Counted from the stretch's first letter, positions 44,254-53,651 are shown. The stretch: 64,000 bases of DNA from Clostridium scatologenes (GCF_000968375.1 NZ_CP009933.1:5642001-5706000); one strand, 5' to 3'. A program made the numbers and translations. Notes: generated by a model from the letters alone, not told the origin.

Positions 44254-44919
44254 ATGGTAAATTCAGTATCTAACGAGGAATTAATAGAATTGATAACTAA
44301 ACAAGTTTTGGATCAATTGACATCTAGCAATTCAAATGCCTCTAAAACTTCCAGTGCTGTTTCAAGTGTTGGAAAAATGAAATTAGAGGAAGTAGGTAAT
44401 GCTGAAGTTGGAAAGAGAAGCGATGAAGTAGTTGTAGCAGTAGGTCCAGCTTTTGGAAAGTATCAAACTGAGACAATAGTAGGAATTCCTCATGATGATG
44501 TAATAAGAGAGGTACTTGCAGGTATAGAAGAAGAGGGCATTACTCCAAGAGTTGTAAAAGTTTTACGTACATCAGATGTATCTTTTATGGCTCATGATGC
44601 TGCTGAAATAAGTGGCTCTGGAATAGGTATAGGTATACAATCAAAAGGTACTACGGTTATACACCAAAAGGATTTACAACCGCTAAATAACCTTGAATTA
44701 TTCCCACAAGCACCATTAATAGATAGAGAAACTTTTAGAGCTATAGGTAAAAATGCTGCTAAATATGCTAAAGGAGAATCACCAGATCCAGTTCCAGTTA
44801 GAAATGATCAAATGGCAAGACCAAAGTACCAGGCTAAATCAGCAGTACTTCATATAAAGGAAACTGAGCATGTAGTTAAAGGTGCAAAGCCTATAGAATT
44901 AAAAGTAGTTTTTGAATAG
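44254..44919 (+). CDS. pduD: diol dehydratase medium subunit
   Basis: 221 residues (Salmonella PduD 224). The N-terminal about 20 residues (SNEELIELITKQVLDQL) form an amphipathic encapsulation helix; a Ser/Thr/Asn-rich linker follows. The core (VVVAVGPAFGKYQTETIVGIPH) matches the medium subunit that contacts cobalamin. Its end overlaps the TTG-extended frame of pduE; the real pduE start is 10 bp after the stop. Confidence 0.95.
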   Translation: MVNSVSNEELIELITKQVLDQLTSSNSNASKTSSAVSSVGKMKLEEVGNAEVGKRSDEVVVAVGPAFGKYQTETIVGIPHDDVIREVLAGIEEEGITPRVVKVLRTSDVSFMAHDAAEISGSGIGIGIQSKGTTVIHQKDLQPLNNLELFPQAPLIDRETFRAIGKNAAKYAKGESPDPVPVRNDQMARPKYQAKSAVLHIKETEHVVKGAKPIELKVVFE

Positions 44920-44929
44920 GGGTGAGATT

Positions 44930-45442
44930 ATGGATAATAATGCTTTAATAGAACAAATAGTTAATCAGATCTTAAATAAAATGTCATCTGGTGAAGTTTC
45001 AAAACCAGCTTGTGAAGTTAAAAAGAGCTGCGATACTCTTACAGATGCTGATTACCCACTAGCTAAAAAGAGAAGTGACTTAATAAAGACAAGAAGTGGC
45101 AAGACTTTTGATGATATAAATATGGAAAATGTTCTAAATGGAAGTGTAACTCTTGATGATATAAAGATTACTCCAGAAGTTCTTTTATATCAAGCTCAAA
45201 TAGCAGAATCAATAGGCAGAAATCAGTTTGCAGAAAATTTAAGAAGAGCAGCTGAACTTACATTTGTACCTGATGATAGAGTACTTGAAATATATAATGC
45301 ATTAAGACCTTATAGGTCAACAAAACAGGAACTTTTGGATATAGCAGATGAACTTGAGAATAAATATAATGCAAAAATCTGTGCTTCCCTTGTTAGAGAA
45401 GCTTGTGAAGTGTACGAAAAGAGGGAAAAACTAAGAGTTTAG
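44930..45442 (+). CDS. pduE: diol dehydratase small subunit
   Basis: 170 residues from the ATG at 44930 with GGGGTGAG upstream. A TTG at 44912 would overlap pduD and lacks an RBS. It begins with an encapsulation-type helix (NNALIEQIVNQILNKM). The core has LAKKRSDLIKTRSGKTFDDI and LLYQAQIAESIGR, as in small dehydratase subunits. Completes the alpha2beta2gamma2 enzyme with PduC and PduD. Confidence 0.95.
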   Translation: MDNNALIEQIVNQILNKMSSGEVSKPACEVKKSCDTLTDADYPLAKKRSDLIKTRSGKTFDDINMENVLNGSVTLDDIKITPEVLLYQAQIAESIGRNQFAENLRRAAELTFVPDDRVLEIYNALRPYRSTKQELLDIADELENKYNAKICASLVREACEVYEKREKLRV

Positions 45443-45455
45443 GTAGGTGGTCTAA

Positions 45456-47273
45456 GTGAAACTTGTAGCAGGAGTTGATATAGGAAATTCTACCACAGAA
45501 GTAGCCATAGGTGATGTAGAGGGCGAACTTAAATTTTTAACAAGTAGCATAGTAAAAACCTCAGGAGTAAAAGGAACTTTAGACAATGTTGCAGGCATTT
45601 TAACGGCTCTTAAAGATGCCTGCGGCAACTTAAACAAGAATATAAGTGATCTAAATGTTATATGCATAAATGAAGCTACTCCAGTTATTGGTGATGTTGC
45701 TATGGAAACTATAACAGAAACCATAATAACTGAATCTACCATGATAGGGCATAATCCTGATACTCCAGGAGGTGTCGGAGTAGGAACGGGAAGAACAATA
45801 TTTTTAGATGAATTAGAAAGAATTCATGAAAATGATAAGGTAATATGTGTTATTCCTAAAAATGTTGATTTTGAAACTGCATCAAAAAAGCTAAATGAAG
45901 GTTTTGAAAGGAATTTGGAGATAACTGGAGCTATAGCGCAAGGTGACGATGGAGTTATAATATGTAACAGATTGCACAAAAAAATACCAGTTATCGATGA
46001 AGTTTCTTACATAGATAAGGTACCTATGGGAATGCTTGCAGCTGTAGAGGTTGCAGAAGTAGGAAAAACAATAAAGACCCTATCTAATCCTTATGGACTT
46101 GCTACTTTATTTAATCTTTCACCAGAAGAAACTAAGCATATAATTCCTATATCAAGGGCATTAATAGGAAACAGATCCGCAGTAGTTATAAGAACTCCTG
46201 AAGGAGATGTAAAAGAAAGAGTTATACCTGCAGGAAAACTTATTTTATTTGGAACTTCAGAAAAGAAGGTTTCTATTGAAGAAGGTTCTGAAGGTATAAT
46301 GAAAAACTTAGGTGAAGTATGGCCTCTTAATGATGTAAGTGGAGAGTCAGGTACTAATGTAGGTGGAATGATAGAAAGAGTAAGACAAATAATGGGTGAA
46401 CTTACATCACAAAATATTGAAGATATAAAAATACAGGATATTTTAGCTGTAGATACTTTTAAACCCCAAAAAGTGCAAGGTGGACTTGCTGGTGAATTTG
46501 CATTAGAAAATGCTGTAGCATTAGCTGCAATGGTTAAAACTAGTAAGTTACCTATGGAAAACATAGCAAGAAAATTGCAAGAAAGCACAGGTATTAAAGT
46601 GGTAATTGGAGGTGTAGAAGCCAACATGGCAGTACTTGGAGCATTAACTACACCTGGAACAGATAAGCCTCTTGTAATACTTGACATGGGAGGAGGATCT
46701 ACAGATTCTGCATATATAAGTAAAGAAGGTAAGGTAAAATCCATTCATCATGCAGGAGCAGGGGAAATGGTTACCATGTTTATAAATTCAGAACTTGGTC
46801 TTGAAGATTATAACTTATCTGAAGATATAAAAAAATATCCTTTGGCTAAAGTAGAAAGTCTTTTCAATTTAAGATATGAGGATGGAACAGTATGCTTTTT
46901 CCAACAGCCTTTAGATGCTTCATTATTTGCAAGGAATGTAGTTGTAAAGAATGATGAGATGATTCCAATACCAACTAAGGATTCTTTGGAAAAAATAAGG
47001 CTTGTTAGAAGAGATGCAAAGAAAAAGGTATTTGTAACTAACGCCATAAGAGCTCTTAGAGATACAGCACCAAATGGAAATTTGAGAAGTATAGAGTTTG
47101 TGGTATTAGTTGGAGGATCGGCTCTTGATTTTGAAATTCCAGAAATGGTGTCAGAAGAATTATCTCATTATGGCATAGTTTGTGGAAGTGGAAATATAAG
47201 AGGAATAGAAGGACCAAGAAACGCTGTAGCTACGGGACTTGTGTTATCTTATTATAACAATTTGAGAGGGTAA
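45456..47273 (+). CDS. pduG: diol dehydratase reactivase large subunit
   Basis: 605 residues (PduG about 610), GTG start with AGGTGG 8 nt upstream. Actin-like ATPase motifs: VDIGNSTTEVAIGD at the N-terminus and LDMGGGSTDSAYIS in the C-terminal half, then VGGSALDFEIP. It exchanges damaged cobalamin for fresh coenzyme in inactivated PduCDE, at the cost of ATP. It acts with PduH, encoded next. Confidence 0.95.
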   Translation: MKLVAGVDIGNSTTEVAIGDVEGELKFLTSSIVKTSGVKGTLDNVAGILTALKDACGNLNKNISDLNVICINEATPVIGDVAMETITETIITESTMIGHNPDTPGGVGVGTGRTIFLDELERIHENDKVICVIPKNVDFETASKKLNEGFERNLEITGAIAQGDDGVIICNRLHKKIPVIDEVSYIDKVPMGMLAAVEVAEVGKTIKTLSNPYGLATLFNLSPEETKHIIPISRALIGNRSAVVIRTPEGDVKERVIPAGKLILFGTSEKKVSIEEGSEGIMKNLGEVWPLNDVSGESGTNVGGMIERVRQIMGELTSQNIEDIKIQDILAVDTFKPQKVQGGLAGEFALENAVALAAMVKTSKLPMENIARKLQESTGIKVVIGGVEANMAVLGALTTPGTDKPLVILDMGGGSTDSAYISKEGKVKSIHHAGAGEMVTMFINSELGLEDYNLSEDIKKYPLAKVESLFNLRYEDGTVCFFQQPLDASLFARNVVVKNDEMIPIPTKDSLEKIRLVRRDAKKKVFVTNAIRALRDTAPNGNLRSIEFVVLVGGSALDFEIPEMVSEELSHYGIVCGSGNIRGIEGPRNAVATGLVLSYYNNLRG

Positions 47274-47278
47274 TTATT

Positions 47279-47710
47279 ATGGTAAATGAAGTTTTGGATA
47301 GGCCAAGTATATTAGTATATGTAGAAAATGAGCAAGAATCTCTTTTTAAAGAGATTCTTGCTGGTATAGAAGAAGAAGGAATACCTTATGATTTAATAAA
47401 AAAGCCTATAGAAAAAAAGAATTTTGTAGAAAAAATTTATTCTCTTTGTCATAAGTCTAGAATGGGTATAGCTGTTGGTGTGCAGGAAAGTACAGTGGTA
47501 CTTCACTACAACAAATTAAAAGAAGATAAACCATTATTAGATATAAAATTAAATTTTTATGAAAAAGGAAAAGCAAGAAAAATAGGTTCCAATGCAGCTA
47601 GGCTATATAAGGCAATGCCATTTAAAGATGTAAATGAATCCAATGAAGCAGATGTAGAACTTATAGAGAAAATATCAGCAGCTGTAATGGATATATTAAA
47701 AAATCGATAA
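47279..47710 (+). CDS. pduH: diol dehydratase reactivase small subunit
   Basis: 143 residues, slightly longer than the usual 115-125. It has the DhaG/PduH fold, resembling PduD's cobalamin-side domain: LAGIEEEGIPYDLIKK and MGIAVGVQESTVVLHYNKL. The gene starts 5 bp after pduG. Forms the reactivase complex with PduG. Confidence 0.93.
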   Translation: MVNEVLDRPSILVYVENEQESLFKEILAGIEEEGIPYDLIKKPIEKKNFVEKIYSLCHKSRMGIAVGVQESTVVLHYNKLKEDKPLLDIKLNFYEKGKARKIGSNAARLYKAMPFKDVNESNEADVELIEKISAAVMDILKNR

Positions 47711-47736
47711 ATTTGTGAGTTAAAGGGGGCATTTTT

Positions 47737-48420
47737 ATGAAAGAAGCCCTGGGGCTTATTGAAACTGTTGGTATGGCTGCAGCTATAGAAGCAGCAGATA
47801 CCTGTGTCAAATCCGCAAATGTAGAACTTATAGGATATGAATTAACAAGAGGACAAGGTATGGTAACAGTTAAAATCAAAGGTGATGTAGGTGCGGTAAA
47901 GGCAGCTGTAGAATCAGCAAAAGTTAGTGCAGGTAAAGTAAATAAAGTTGTATCTACTTTGGTAATACCAAGACCAGCACAGGGAATTAAAGGTATTATA
48001 GAGTCTGATTCAACTGTTGGTATTGAAAGAGAAGAAGATAATAAAAAAGAAGCTTTGGAAGATAACAAAGAAGTAGAGATAGTTAAAGAAGAAGTAACTA
48101 AACAAGATGAAAAAAAAGAAGATGCAGCAAACGAAGAAGTAATTAAGCAAGAAGTACCTAAAGAGGAAGTAAATGAAGAAAAGACAGTTACAGAGCAAAA
48201 AGAGACATTAAATATTCAAAAAAAAACGGAAAAAGAAGAAGTAGAAAAAAAAGAAGAAATAGTTGACACTGAAGAAAATGTAAAACAGCAAGAATTAAAA
48301 GAGGATAGTGAAACATGCAATATTTGTCATGATGCTGCGTGTCCTCGTAGAAAAGGCCAGCCTAAGAATATGTGTATACATTACAATGAAATGCAAGGTG
48401 ATATAAATGGCAGAGATTAA
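47737..48420 (+). CDS. pduK: shell protein PduK with extended linker and Cys-rich tail
   Basis: 227 residues. BMC domain at 1-90 (KEALGLIETVGMAAAIEAAD start). A linker of about 100 residues consists almost wholly of Glu, Lys, Val and Gln (EEV, KQEV repeats). The C-terminus is CNICHDAACPRRKGQPKNMC, four Cys as in other PduK proteins, probably a metal or Fe-S site. Salmonella PduK is about 160 residues, so the linker is extended. It overlaps pduL by 14 bp. Minor shell component. Confidence 0.9.
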   Translation: MKEALGLIETVGMAAAIEAADTCVKSANVELIGYELTRGQGMVTVKIKGDVGAVKAAVESAKVSAGKVNKVVSTLVIPRPAQGIKGIIESDSTVGIEREEDNKKEALEDNKEVEIVKEEVTKQDEKKEDAANEEVIKQEVPKEEVNEEKTVTEQKETLNIQKKTEKEEVEKKEEIVDTEENVKQQELKEDSETCNICHDAACPRRKGQPKNMCIHYNEMQGDINGRD

Positions 48421-49063
48421 AAAAGAAAAGCTCATAGCTGATATAGTAGAAAACATAATGGGAAAATATCAAATAAAGAATAGAGAATTTTCAATTCCTG
48501 TAGGAGTTTCTAATAAACATATACATGTAACTCAAGAAGATTTAGAAATTCTATTTGGAAAAGGTTACGAACTTACAGTGAAAAGCCCAGTAAAACAAAT
48601 TGGTCAATTTGCAGCTAATGAAACTGTAACTATAGCAGGACCAAAAGCGGCTTTTCATAAGGTAAGAATACTCGGACCTGTAAGAAGTTATAGTCAAGTA
48701 GAAATATCGAGAACAGATGCTTATACTCTTGGAATAAAACCACCAGTAAGAAATTCAGGTGATCTTGAAAACTCTGAAAGCTTAAGTGTAATAGGTCCTA
48801 AAGGTATGTTAGTGTTTAAAAATAAAGTTATATGTGCAAATAGACATATACACATGCTTCCACCTCAAGCAGAAGAGTATGGTGTAAAAGATGGAGATTT
48901 GGTTCAGGTTGAAACTAAGGGACCTAAAGGAGTAATATTTAAAAATGTTCTCATAAGAGTAAGTACAAAATCTGCATTGGAATTTCATATAGATACAGAT
49001 GAAGCTAATGCAGCTGAAATTAAGAGTAATGATTTCATAAGTATTATAGGCAAGAATAGGTGA
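48407..49063 (+). CDS. pduL: phosphate propanoyltransferase PduL
   Basis: 218 residues (about 210 is usual). An amphipathic start (KKEKLIADIVENIMGKY), then the two-lobed PduL fold with zinc-binding His motifs SNKHIHVT and ANRHIHMLP, each with HxH. Converts propionyl-CoA and phosphate to propionyl-phosphate, recycling CoA in the compartment. It overlaps pduK and is followed by the EutJ-like gene. Confidence 0.95.
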   Translation: MAEIKKEKLIADIVENIMGKYQIKNREFSIPVGVSNKHIHVTQEDLEILFGKGYELTVKSPVKQIGQFAANETVTIAGPKAAFHKVRILGPVRSYSQVEISRTDAYTLGIKPPVRNSGDLENSESLSVIGPKGMLVFKNKVICANRHIHMLPPQAEEYGVKDGDLVQVETKGPKGVIFKNVLIRVSTKSALEFHIDTDEANAAEIKSNDFISIIGKNR

Positions 49064-49068
49064 TTGAT

Positions 49069-49896
49069 ATGGATAGTTTAAATAAGGCCAATGATTTTAT
49101 AAAAAATATGGAGAAAACCTTTGAAACTCCTCAAGAAATAGATAATAAAACAAAGCTTAAAGTAGGAGTGGATTTAGGTACTTCAAATATAGTAGTTACT
49201 GTTTTAGATGAAAATAACAATCCTATAGCTGGTGAAATGAAAAAAGCATCAGTTGTCAGGGATGGAATAGTAGTGGAATATTTAAAAGCAGTTACTATAG
49301 TTAGAGAATTAAAGGAAAAGCTGGAGAAAAAACTTAATAGAAAGCTTGATTATGCAGCTACAGCTATTCCGCCAGGAATAAGTGCAGGAAATACAAAAGT
49401 TATAACAAATGTAGTAGAATCCTGTGGATTTGAAGTAACAAGTGTAATAGATGAACCAACAGCAGCTTCAAAAGTACTTGAAATTCAAAATGGGGCTGTT
49501 GTAGATATAGGTGGAGGAACCACAGGAATATCTATACTAAAAGATGGAAATGTAGTTTATTCAGCAGATGAACCAACAGGAGGACATCATTTGAGCTTGG
49601 TAATATCCGGAAGCTTGGATATGGATTATGAAGATGCAGATGAATATAAGGTTAAGTCTGAAAACTATGATACAGTATTTCCACTAGTAAGGCCAGTAAT
49701 AGAGAAAATGGCTAATATAATTTTGCATCATGTTAGGGGATATGATGTAAAGACAATTTATTTAGTAGGGGGAACTTGCTGCCTTAAAGATATCGAAAAA
49801 GTAGTGGAGAAATATACAGGTATAGAGACAATAAAACCTTATGATCCGTTACTTGTGACACCTATGGGTATATCTATGAGTAGTTCAGCTGTTTAG
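49069..49896 (+). CDS. eutJ: EutJ-like Hsp70/actin-fold protein
   Basis: 275 residues from the ATG at 49069 (AGGTGA upstream; GTG at 49060 overlaps pduL). ATPase motifs VGVDLGTSNIVV, IDEPTAASKVLE, VVDIGGGTTGI and YLVGGTCC are those of the actin/Hsp70 superfamily. EutJ proteins occur in many Firmicute Pdu and Eut operons and may act as chaperone or reactivation factor; the role is not established. About 110 bp separates it from the next gene. Confidence 0.85.
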   Translation: MDSLNKANDFIKNMEKTFETPQEIDNKTKLKVGVDLGTSNIVVTVLDENNNPIAGEMKKASVVRDGIVVEYLKAVTIVRELKEKLEKKLNRKLDYAATAIPPGISAGNTKVITNVVESCGFEVTSVIDEPTAASKVLEIQNGAVVDIGGGTTGISILKDGNVVYSADEPTGGHHLSLVISGSLDMDYEDADEYKVKSENYDTVFPLVRPVIEKMANIILHHVRGYDVKTIYLVGGTCCLKDIEKVVEKYTGIETIKPYDPLLVTPMGISMSSSAV

Positions 49897-50008
49897 AGTG
49901 TACATAAAGATATAATACCCATGGATATGAAAAATATTAATAGGGGATTGTACTAACTAGATAACTTAAAGCAAGGTTTATTTGATTAGTAAAAGAGGTG
50001 AGTAATAG

Positions 50009-50821
50009 ATGGAAATTGAGCAATTAATAAAGCCTATAGTTACTCAAATATTAAATATGATGAATAAAAAAGTACTATTGTTTATAAGTGGTGGAGCTGT
50101 AAATGTAAAAGATATATTTAACACTCTTTCTTCTTACGGAATAGTACATTATGATATTGTACGTACTGATGGTTCCAATAAGTCTATACCAGAAGAATGC
50201 ATAAAAGGTTTAAATGGAAATTTAATAAATTGTAAAAATGACATGGTAAAGGCCATAAAGGAAGCAGATGTAATATTAGTACCTGTTATGACTAGAAATA
50301 CTTTAAGTAAATGTGCACTAGGCATATCAGATAATTTAGTTACTCTTGGTATAGCTGAGAGCCTTATGATGAATAAGGAAGTAATAGCAGTAAAAGATAG
50401 TTTTGATCCATCCAATAATGTAAATATATCTTTAGGATATTCTAAAAATCCTGTCTATAATAATTTTATTTCAGATTATGAAAAAAGACTTGTATCCTTT
50501 GGAGTAAAGTTTATAAACTCAGAACAACTAGATGAAGCACTTCAACAAAAATTAAAATTTGATATAAATATTAACAAGTTTGAACAAAGTATAGATCAAG
50601 TTAAAAATAATAACCGTGAAGAAAAAGCTCATGAAGCAAAAATAGATACTTGTAAAAAAGAAAAGGAAAATATAAAGGTTCTATCAGGTGTTTTGACAAT
50701 GCAGGATATCATAATAGCACTGAATGGAAGTAAAGAATTGCATGTGAAGCAGGGAGCTTTGATAACCTCTCTTGCTCAGGACTATATTTATAACAATGGC
50801 ATAGAAGTAAAATATTATTAG
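50009..50821 (+). CDS. pduM: PduM-like protein with flavoprotein-like N-terminal domain
   Basis: 270 residues against about 163 for Salmonella PduM. It starts with an encapsulation-type helix (EIEQLIKPIVTQILNMM). Residues about 20-190 look like a Rossmann/flavoprotein-type fold (KVLLFISGGAVNV, ADVILVPVMTRNTLSKCALG). A charged linker follows, then about 45 C-terminal residues (VLTMQDIIIALNGSKELHV, then ALITSLAQDY) that align with the PduM end. PduM is needed for compartment structure in Salmonella. The assignment rests on the C-terminus and position between pduL and pduN. Confidence 0.6.
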   Translation: MEIEQLIKPIVTQILNMMNKKVLLFISGGAVNVKDIFNTLSSYGIVHYDIVRTDGSNKSIPEECIKGLNGNLINCKNDMVKAIKEADVILVPVMTRNTLSKCALGISDNLVTLGIAESLMMNKEVIAVKDSFDPSNNVNISLGYSKNPVYNNFISDYEKRLVSFGVKFINSEQLDEALQQKLKFDININKFEQSIDQVKNNNREEKAHEAKIDTCKKEKENIKVLSGVLTMQDIIIALNGSKELHVKQGALITSLAQDYIYNNGIEVKYY

Positions 50822-50887
50822 GGTGTGTGAAGTAAGTTAGAATTTATATTTTTACTTTACATGCTAGTAGCAAAGGAGTAGAGCAGC

Positions 50888-51163
50888 ATGTTTTTAGCAA
50901 AGGTTGTTGGAAATGTAGTTTCAACTCAAAAAGATGAAAAGTTTGTGGGTACTAAGCTTCTTATAGTTAAGAAAATGGATGAAAATAGACAATTAATAGG
51001 AGAATCGTTGGTTGCTATAGATACAGTTGGAGCTGGAAACGGTGAAATAGTTCTTGTAGTTACAGGAAGTGGTGCAAGGTATGTGGACACCTCAGAAAGA
51101 GTAATTCCATCAGATGCTTCTATTATTGGTATTGTGGATTCTGTTGAAGTAACAGACAATTAA
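50888..51163 (+). CDS. pduN: pentameric vertex protein PduN (EutN/CcmL family)
   Basis: 91 residues, exactly the usual length. MFLAKVVGNVVSTQKDEKFVG begins the beta-barrel, then KLLIVKKMDE, AIDTVGAGNGEIVLVVTGSGAR and SIIGIVDSVEV. These pentamers close the shell vertices. It lies 16 bp before pduO. Confidence 0.95.
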   Translation: MFLAKVVGNVVSTQKDEKFVGTKLLIVKKMDENRQLIGESLVAIDTVGAGNGEIVLVVTGSGARYVDTSERVIPSDASIIGIVDSVEVTDN

Positions 51164-51179
51164 AGGTGGTGGAAATCCT

Positions 51180-52184
51180 ATGAAAATTTATACAAAGACT
51201 GGAGACAAAGGAACAACTAGTCTTGTGGGTGGAAGTAGAACTGAAAAAAGTGATATAAGAGTATGGTGTTATGGCACTATTGATGAAACAAATTCAGCAC
51301 TTGGAATGGCAAGAAGTCATATAGATGATAAAGAGATTAGGGATATAATACTTAAAATTCAAAAGACACTTTTTGAATTGGGAGCTGAACTTGCTTCGGT
51401 TGGTACTGATAATTATAAAGAAAGAATAAAAGAAGAAGATATTAATTTTTTAGAGAATACTGTTGATAAAATGGAAAGTTTAAAACCAGATATCAATGGA
51501 TTTATAGTTCCAGGTGGAACAGAGGAATCTTCATATCTGGATATAGCAAGGACAGATGCAAGGAGAGCTGAGAGATATATGACAGAACTTATTTCAAAGT
51601 ATGATATAAGTGAAAAACTTCTTAAATATGTAAATAGGCTTTCAGATGCTATATATTCATTAGCAAGATATATAGATTATAAGGATATATTTGAAAAGGT
51701 ACATCAAAATGTGGGAAATATTTTGGGTAACACAGAAAAGTCAAATAAAAATTCAAAAATTGAAAAGCTGGATAGAAATTTGGCAGAATATATAACTTCT
51801 CATTGTATAAAGAAGGCAGACGAAATAGAGATTCCCATGGTTATATCTATAGTAGACAATGGTGGAAATTTAATTATGTTACAGCGCATGGATGATTCCC
51901 TTTTAGGAAGCATAGAAGTGTCTATGGGGAAGGCTTATACGGCTGCAGCTTTTAAAATGGCCACAAATGAACTTAAAGATATGGCCGTTCCAGAAGGTGA
52001 ACTATATGGCATAGGAAATTTAAAAAAGGTAATTACTTTTGGGGGAGGATATCCTCTTAAAATAGGAAATAAATTAGTTGGCGCTATAGGTGTAAGTGGT
52101 GGAACCGCAGAACAGGACATGCTTGTATCTAAATATGGTGTAGAAGTTTTTGAGGAGGTAGTTTTAAATGGAATTAGAAAGTAA
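51180..52184 (+). CDS. pduO: ATP:cob(I)alamin adenosyltransferase PduO
   Basis: 334 residues (Salmonella 336). N-terminal adenosyltransferase domain (1-185) with the ATP loop TKTGDKGTTSLVGG, VWCYGTIDETNSALG, and RTDARRAERYM. C-terminal PduO-C/HbpS-like domain (about 195-334) with VDNGGNLIMLQRMDDSLL and GAIGVSGGTAEQD. It makes adenosylcobalamin for PduCDE inside the compartment. It overlaps pduP by 17 bp. Confidence 0.96.
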   Translation: MKIYTKTGDKGTTSLVGGSRTEKSDIRVWCYGTIDETNSALGMARSHIDDKEIRDIILKIQKTLFELGAELASVGTDNYKERIKEEDINFLENTVDKMESLKPDINGFIVPGGTEESSYLDIARTDARRAERYMTELISKYDISEKLLKYVNRLSDAIYSLARYIDYKDIFEKVHQNVGNILGNTEKSNKNSKIEKLDRNLAEYITSHCIKKADEIEIPMVISIVDNGGNLIMLQRMDDSLLGSIEVSMGKAYTAAAFKMATNELKDMAVPEGELYGIGNLKKVITFGGGYPLKIGNKLVGAIGVSGGTAEQDMLVSKYGVEVFEEVVLNGIRK

Positions 52185-53577
52185 TGAATTATCCGTTATA
52201 ATAGAGAAAGTCCTAAAGGAAATGAATAAAAAAGAGTTTGGTAAGAAAGAAAGCGATGGCATATTTGATACCATGGATGAAGCTGTAGAAGCATCTTATG
52301 AAGCTCAGAAAAAGTATTCAAGTTATTCATTAGAGCAGAGAGAAAAATTAATACAAGCTATGAGAAAAGCAATTATGGATAATGCTATGGAAGTAGCAAA
52401 TTTGTGTGTAAAAGAATCAGGAATGGGCAGAGTAGATCATAAATATTTAAAACTTAAATTAATAGTTGAAAAAACTCAAGGAACAGAAATTTTAAAACCA
52501 GAGGTATATACAGGAGATAATGGTCTTACACTTATAGAGCATGGAGCATTTGGTGTTATAGGCGCTATAACTCCATCTACAAATCCAGCAGCTACAGTAG
52601 CTTGTAATAGTATATGCATGCTAGCTGGGGGAAATACAGTAGTATTTTCACCACATCCAGGAGCATTAAATTCATGTCTTACTATGATAAGAATATTAAA
52701 TAAAGCTATTAAAGAAGCAGGTGGACCTGAAAATCTTATAACTTCTGTAAAGGCACCATCAATAGAAAACACAAATATTATGATAAATCACAAGAGAATA
52801 AGACTTGTAGTAGCAACTGGTGGCCCTGGAATAGTTAAATTAGTTTTATCATCAGGTAAAAAAGCTATAGGTGCAGGAGCAGGAAATCCTCCAGTAGTTG
52901 TAGATGAAACTGCTGATATACCAAAGGCAGCAAGAGATATAATAGCAGGCTGCAGCTTCGATAATAATTTACCTTGTATAGCAGAAAAAGAGGCTATTGT
53001 AGTAGAGTCAGTTTATGAGGAACTTATAAAAGAATTCAAGAAGAACAGAGTTGTATATGAACTTACTGATGAAGAAGCAGAAAAATTAGTAGATAAAGTT
53101 TTAAACTATGATGAGAAAAATAAAAAGTATTCTATAAATAAAAAATTTGTAGGAAAAGATGCTAAATACTTATTAGAAACCATTGGAAAAGATGCAGGCA
53201 CTGGAGTTGAATGTTTGATCTATAGAGCAGAAAATAGTCATCCATTTGTACAAGAAGAACTTATGATGCCAATTTTACCTATAGTAAAAGTAAAGAATGT
53301 AGATGAAGCTATAGAAACAGCAGTAGAAGATGAACATGGAAATAGACACACTGCTATGATGCATTCTAAAAATGTAGTTAATTTAACTAAAATGGCAAGA
53401 GCTATAGATACTACTATATTTGTAAAGAATGCACCATCTTATGCAGGAATAGGCTTTGGTGGTGAAGGACATACAACCTTCACTATAGCAGGACCTACAG
53501 GAGAGGGAATTACTAATGCAGTAACATTTACAAGACAAAGAAGATGTACAATGGTTGATTCCTTTAGAATAGTATAA
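52168..53577 (+). CDS. pduP: CoA-acylating propionaldehyde dehydrogenase
   Basis: 469 residues (464 in Salmonella). An N-terminal encapsulation helix (SNELSVIIEKVLKEMNKK), then aldehyde dehydrogenase motifs: GAITPSTNPAATVACNS, AGAGNPPVVVDE, the catalytic Cys in NNLPCIAEKEA, and VQEELMMPILPI. It oxidises propionaldehyde (or 3-hydroxypropanal) to acyl-CoA with NAD inside the compartment. The GAGGAGG RBS lies in the pduO 3' end. Confidence 0.96.
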   Translation: MELESNELSVIIEKVLKEMNKKEFGKKESDGIFDTMDEAVEASYEAQKKYSSYSLEQREKLIQAMRKAIMDNAMEVANLCVKESGMGRVDHKYLKLKLIVEKTQGTEILKPEVYTGDNGLTLIEHGAFGVIGAITPSTNPAATVACNSICMLAGGNTVVFSPHPGALNSCLTMIRILNKAIKEAGGPENLITSVKAPSIENTNIMINHKRIRLVVATGGPGIVKLVLSSGKKAIGAGAGNPPVVVDETADIPKAARDIIAGCSFDNNLPCIAEKEAIVVESVYEELIKEFKKNRVVYELTDEEAEKLVDKVLNYDEKNKKYSINKKFVGKDAKYLLETIGKDAGTGVECLIYRAENSHPFVQEELMMPILPIVKVKNVDEAIETAVEDEHGNRHTAMMHSKNVVNLTKMARAIDTTIFVKNAPSYAGIGFGGEGHTTFTIAGPTGEGITNAVTFTRQRRCTMVDSFRIV

Positions 53578-53584
53578 ATAAAAA

Positions 53585-53651
53585 AGTTGAGGGTTGAGAA
53601 TTGAGAGTGAAGGTTAATTTTAGCTATAACTTTCTACTCTCAACTTTCAAC
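53585..53651 (+). repeat. hairpin repeat inside the pdu operon
   Basis: Long imperfect hairpin between pduP and pduS: left arm starts GTTGAGGGTTGAGAATTGAG, right arm ends CTCTCAACTTTCAAC. No T-run after it. It may modulate mRNA decay or attenuate the downstream genes, or be a small interspersed repeat. Confidence 0.7.

Noticed and set aside
46091..46744. 217-residue antisense ORF inside pduG
   Set aside because: It lies wholly opposite a well-conserved pduG and is Ser/Pro/Ile-rich as antisense shadows are.
42125..48198. Short antisense ORFs under pduB to pduK
   Set aside because: All lie opposite strongly assigned pdu genes and show biased composition (for example long Phe/Ile runs opposite the Glu/Lys linker).
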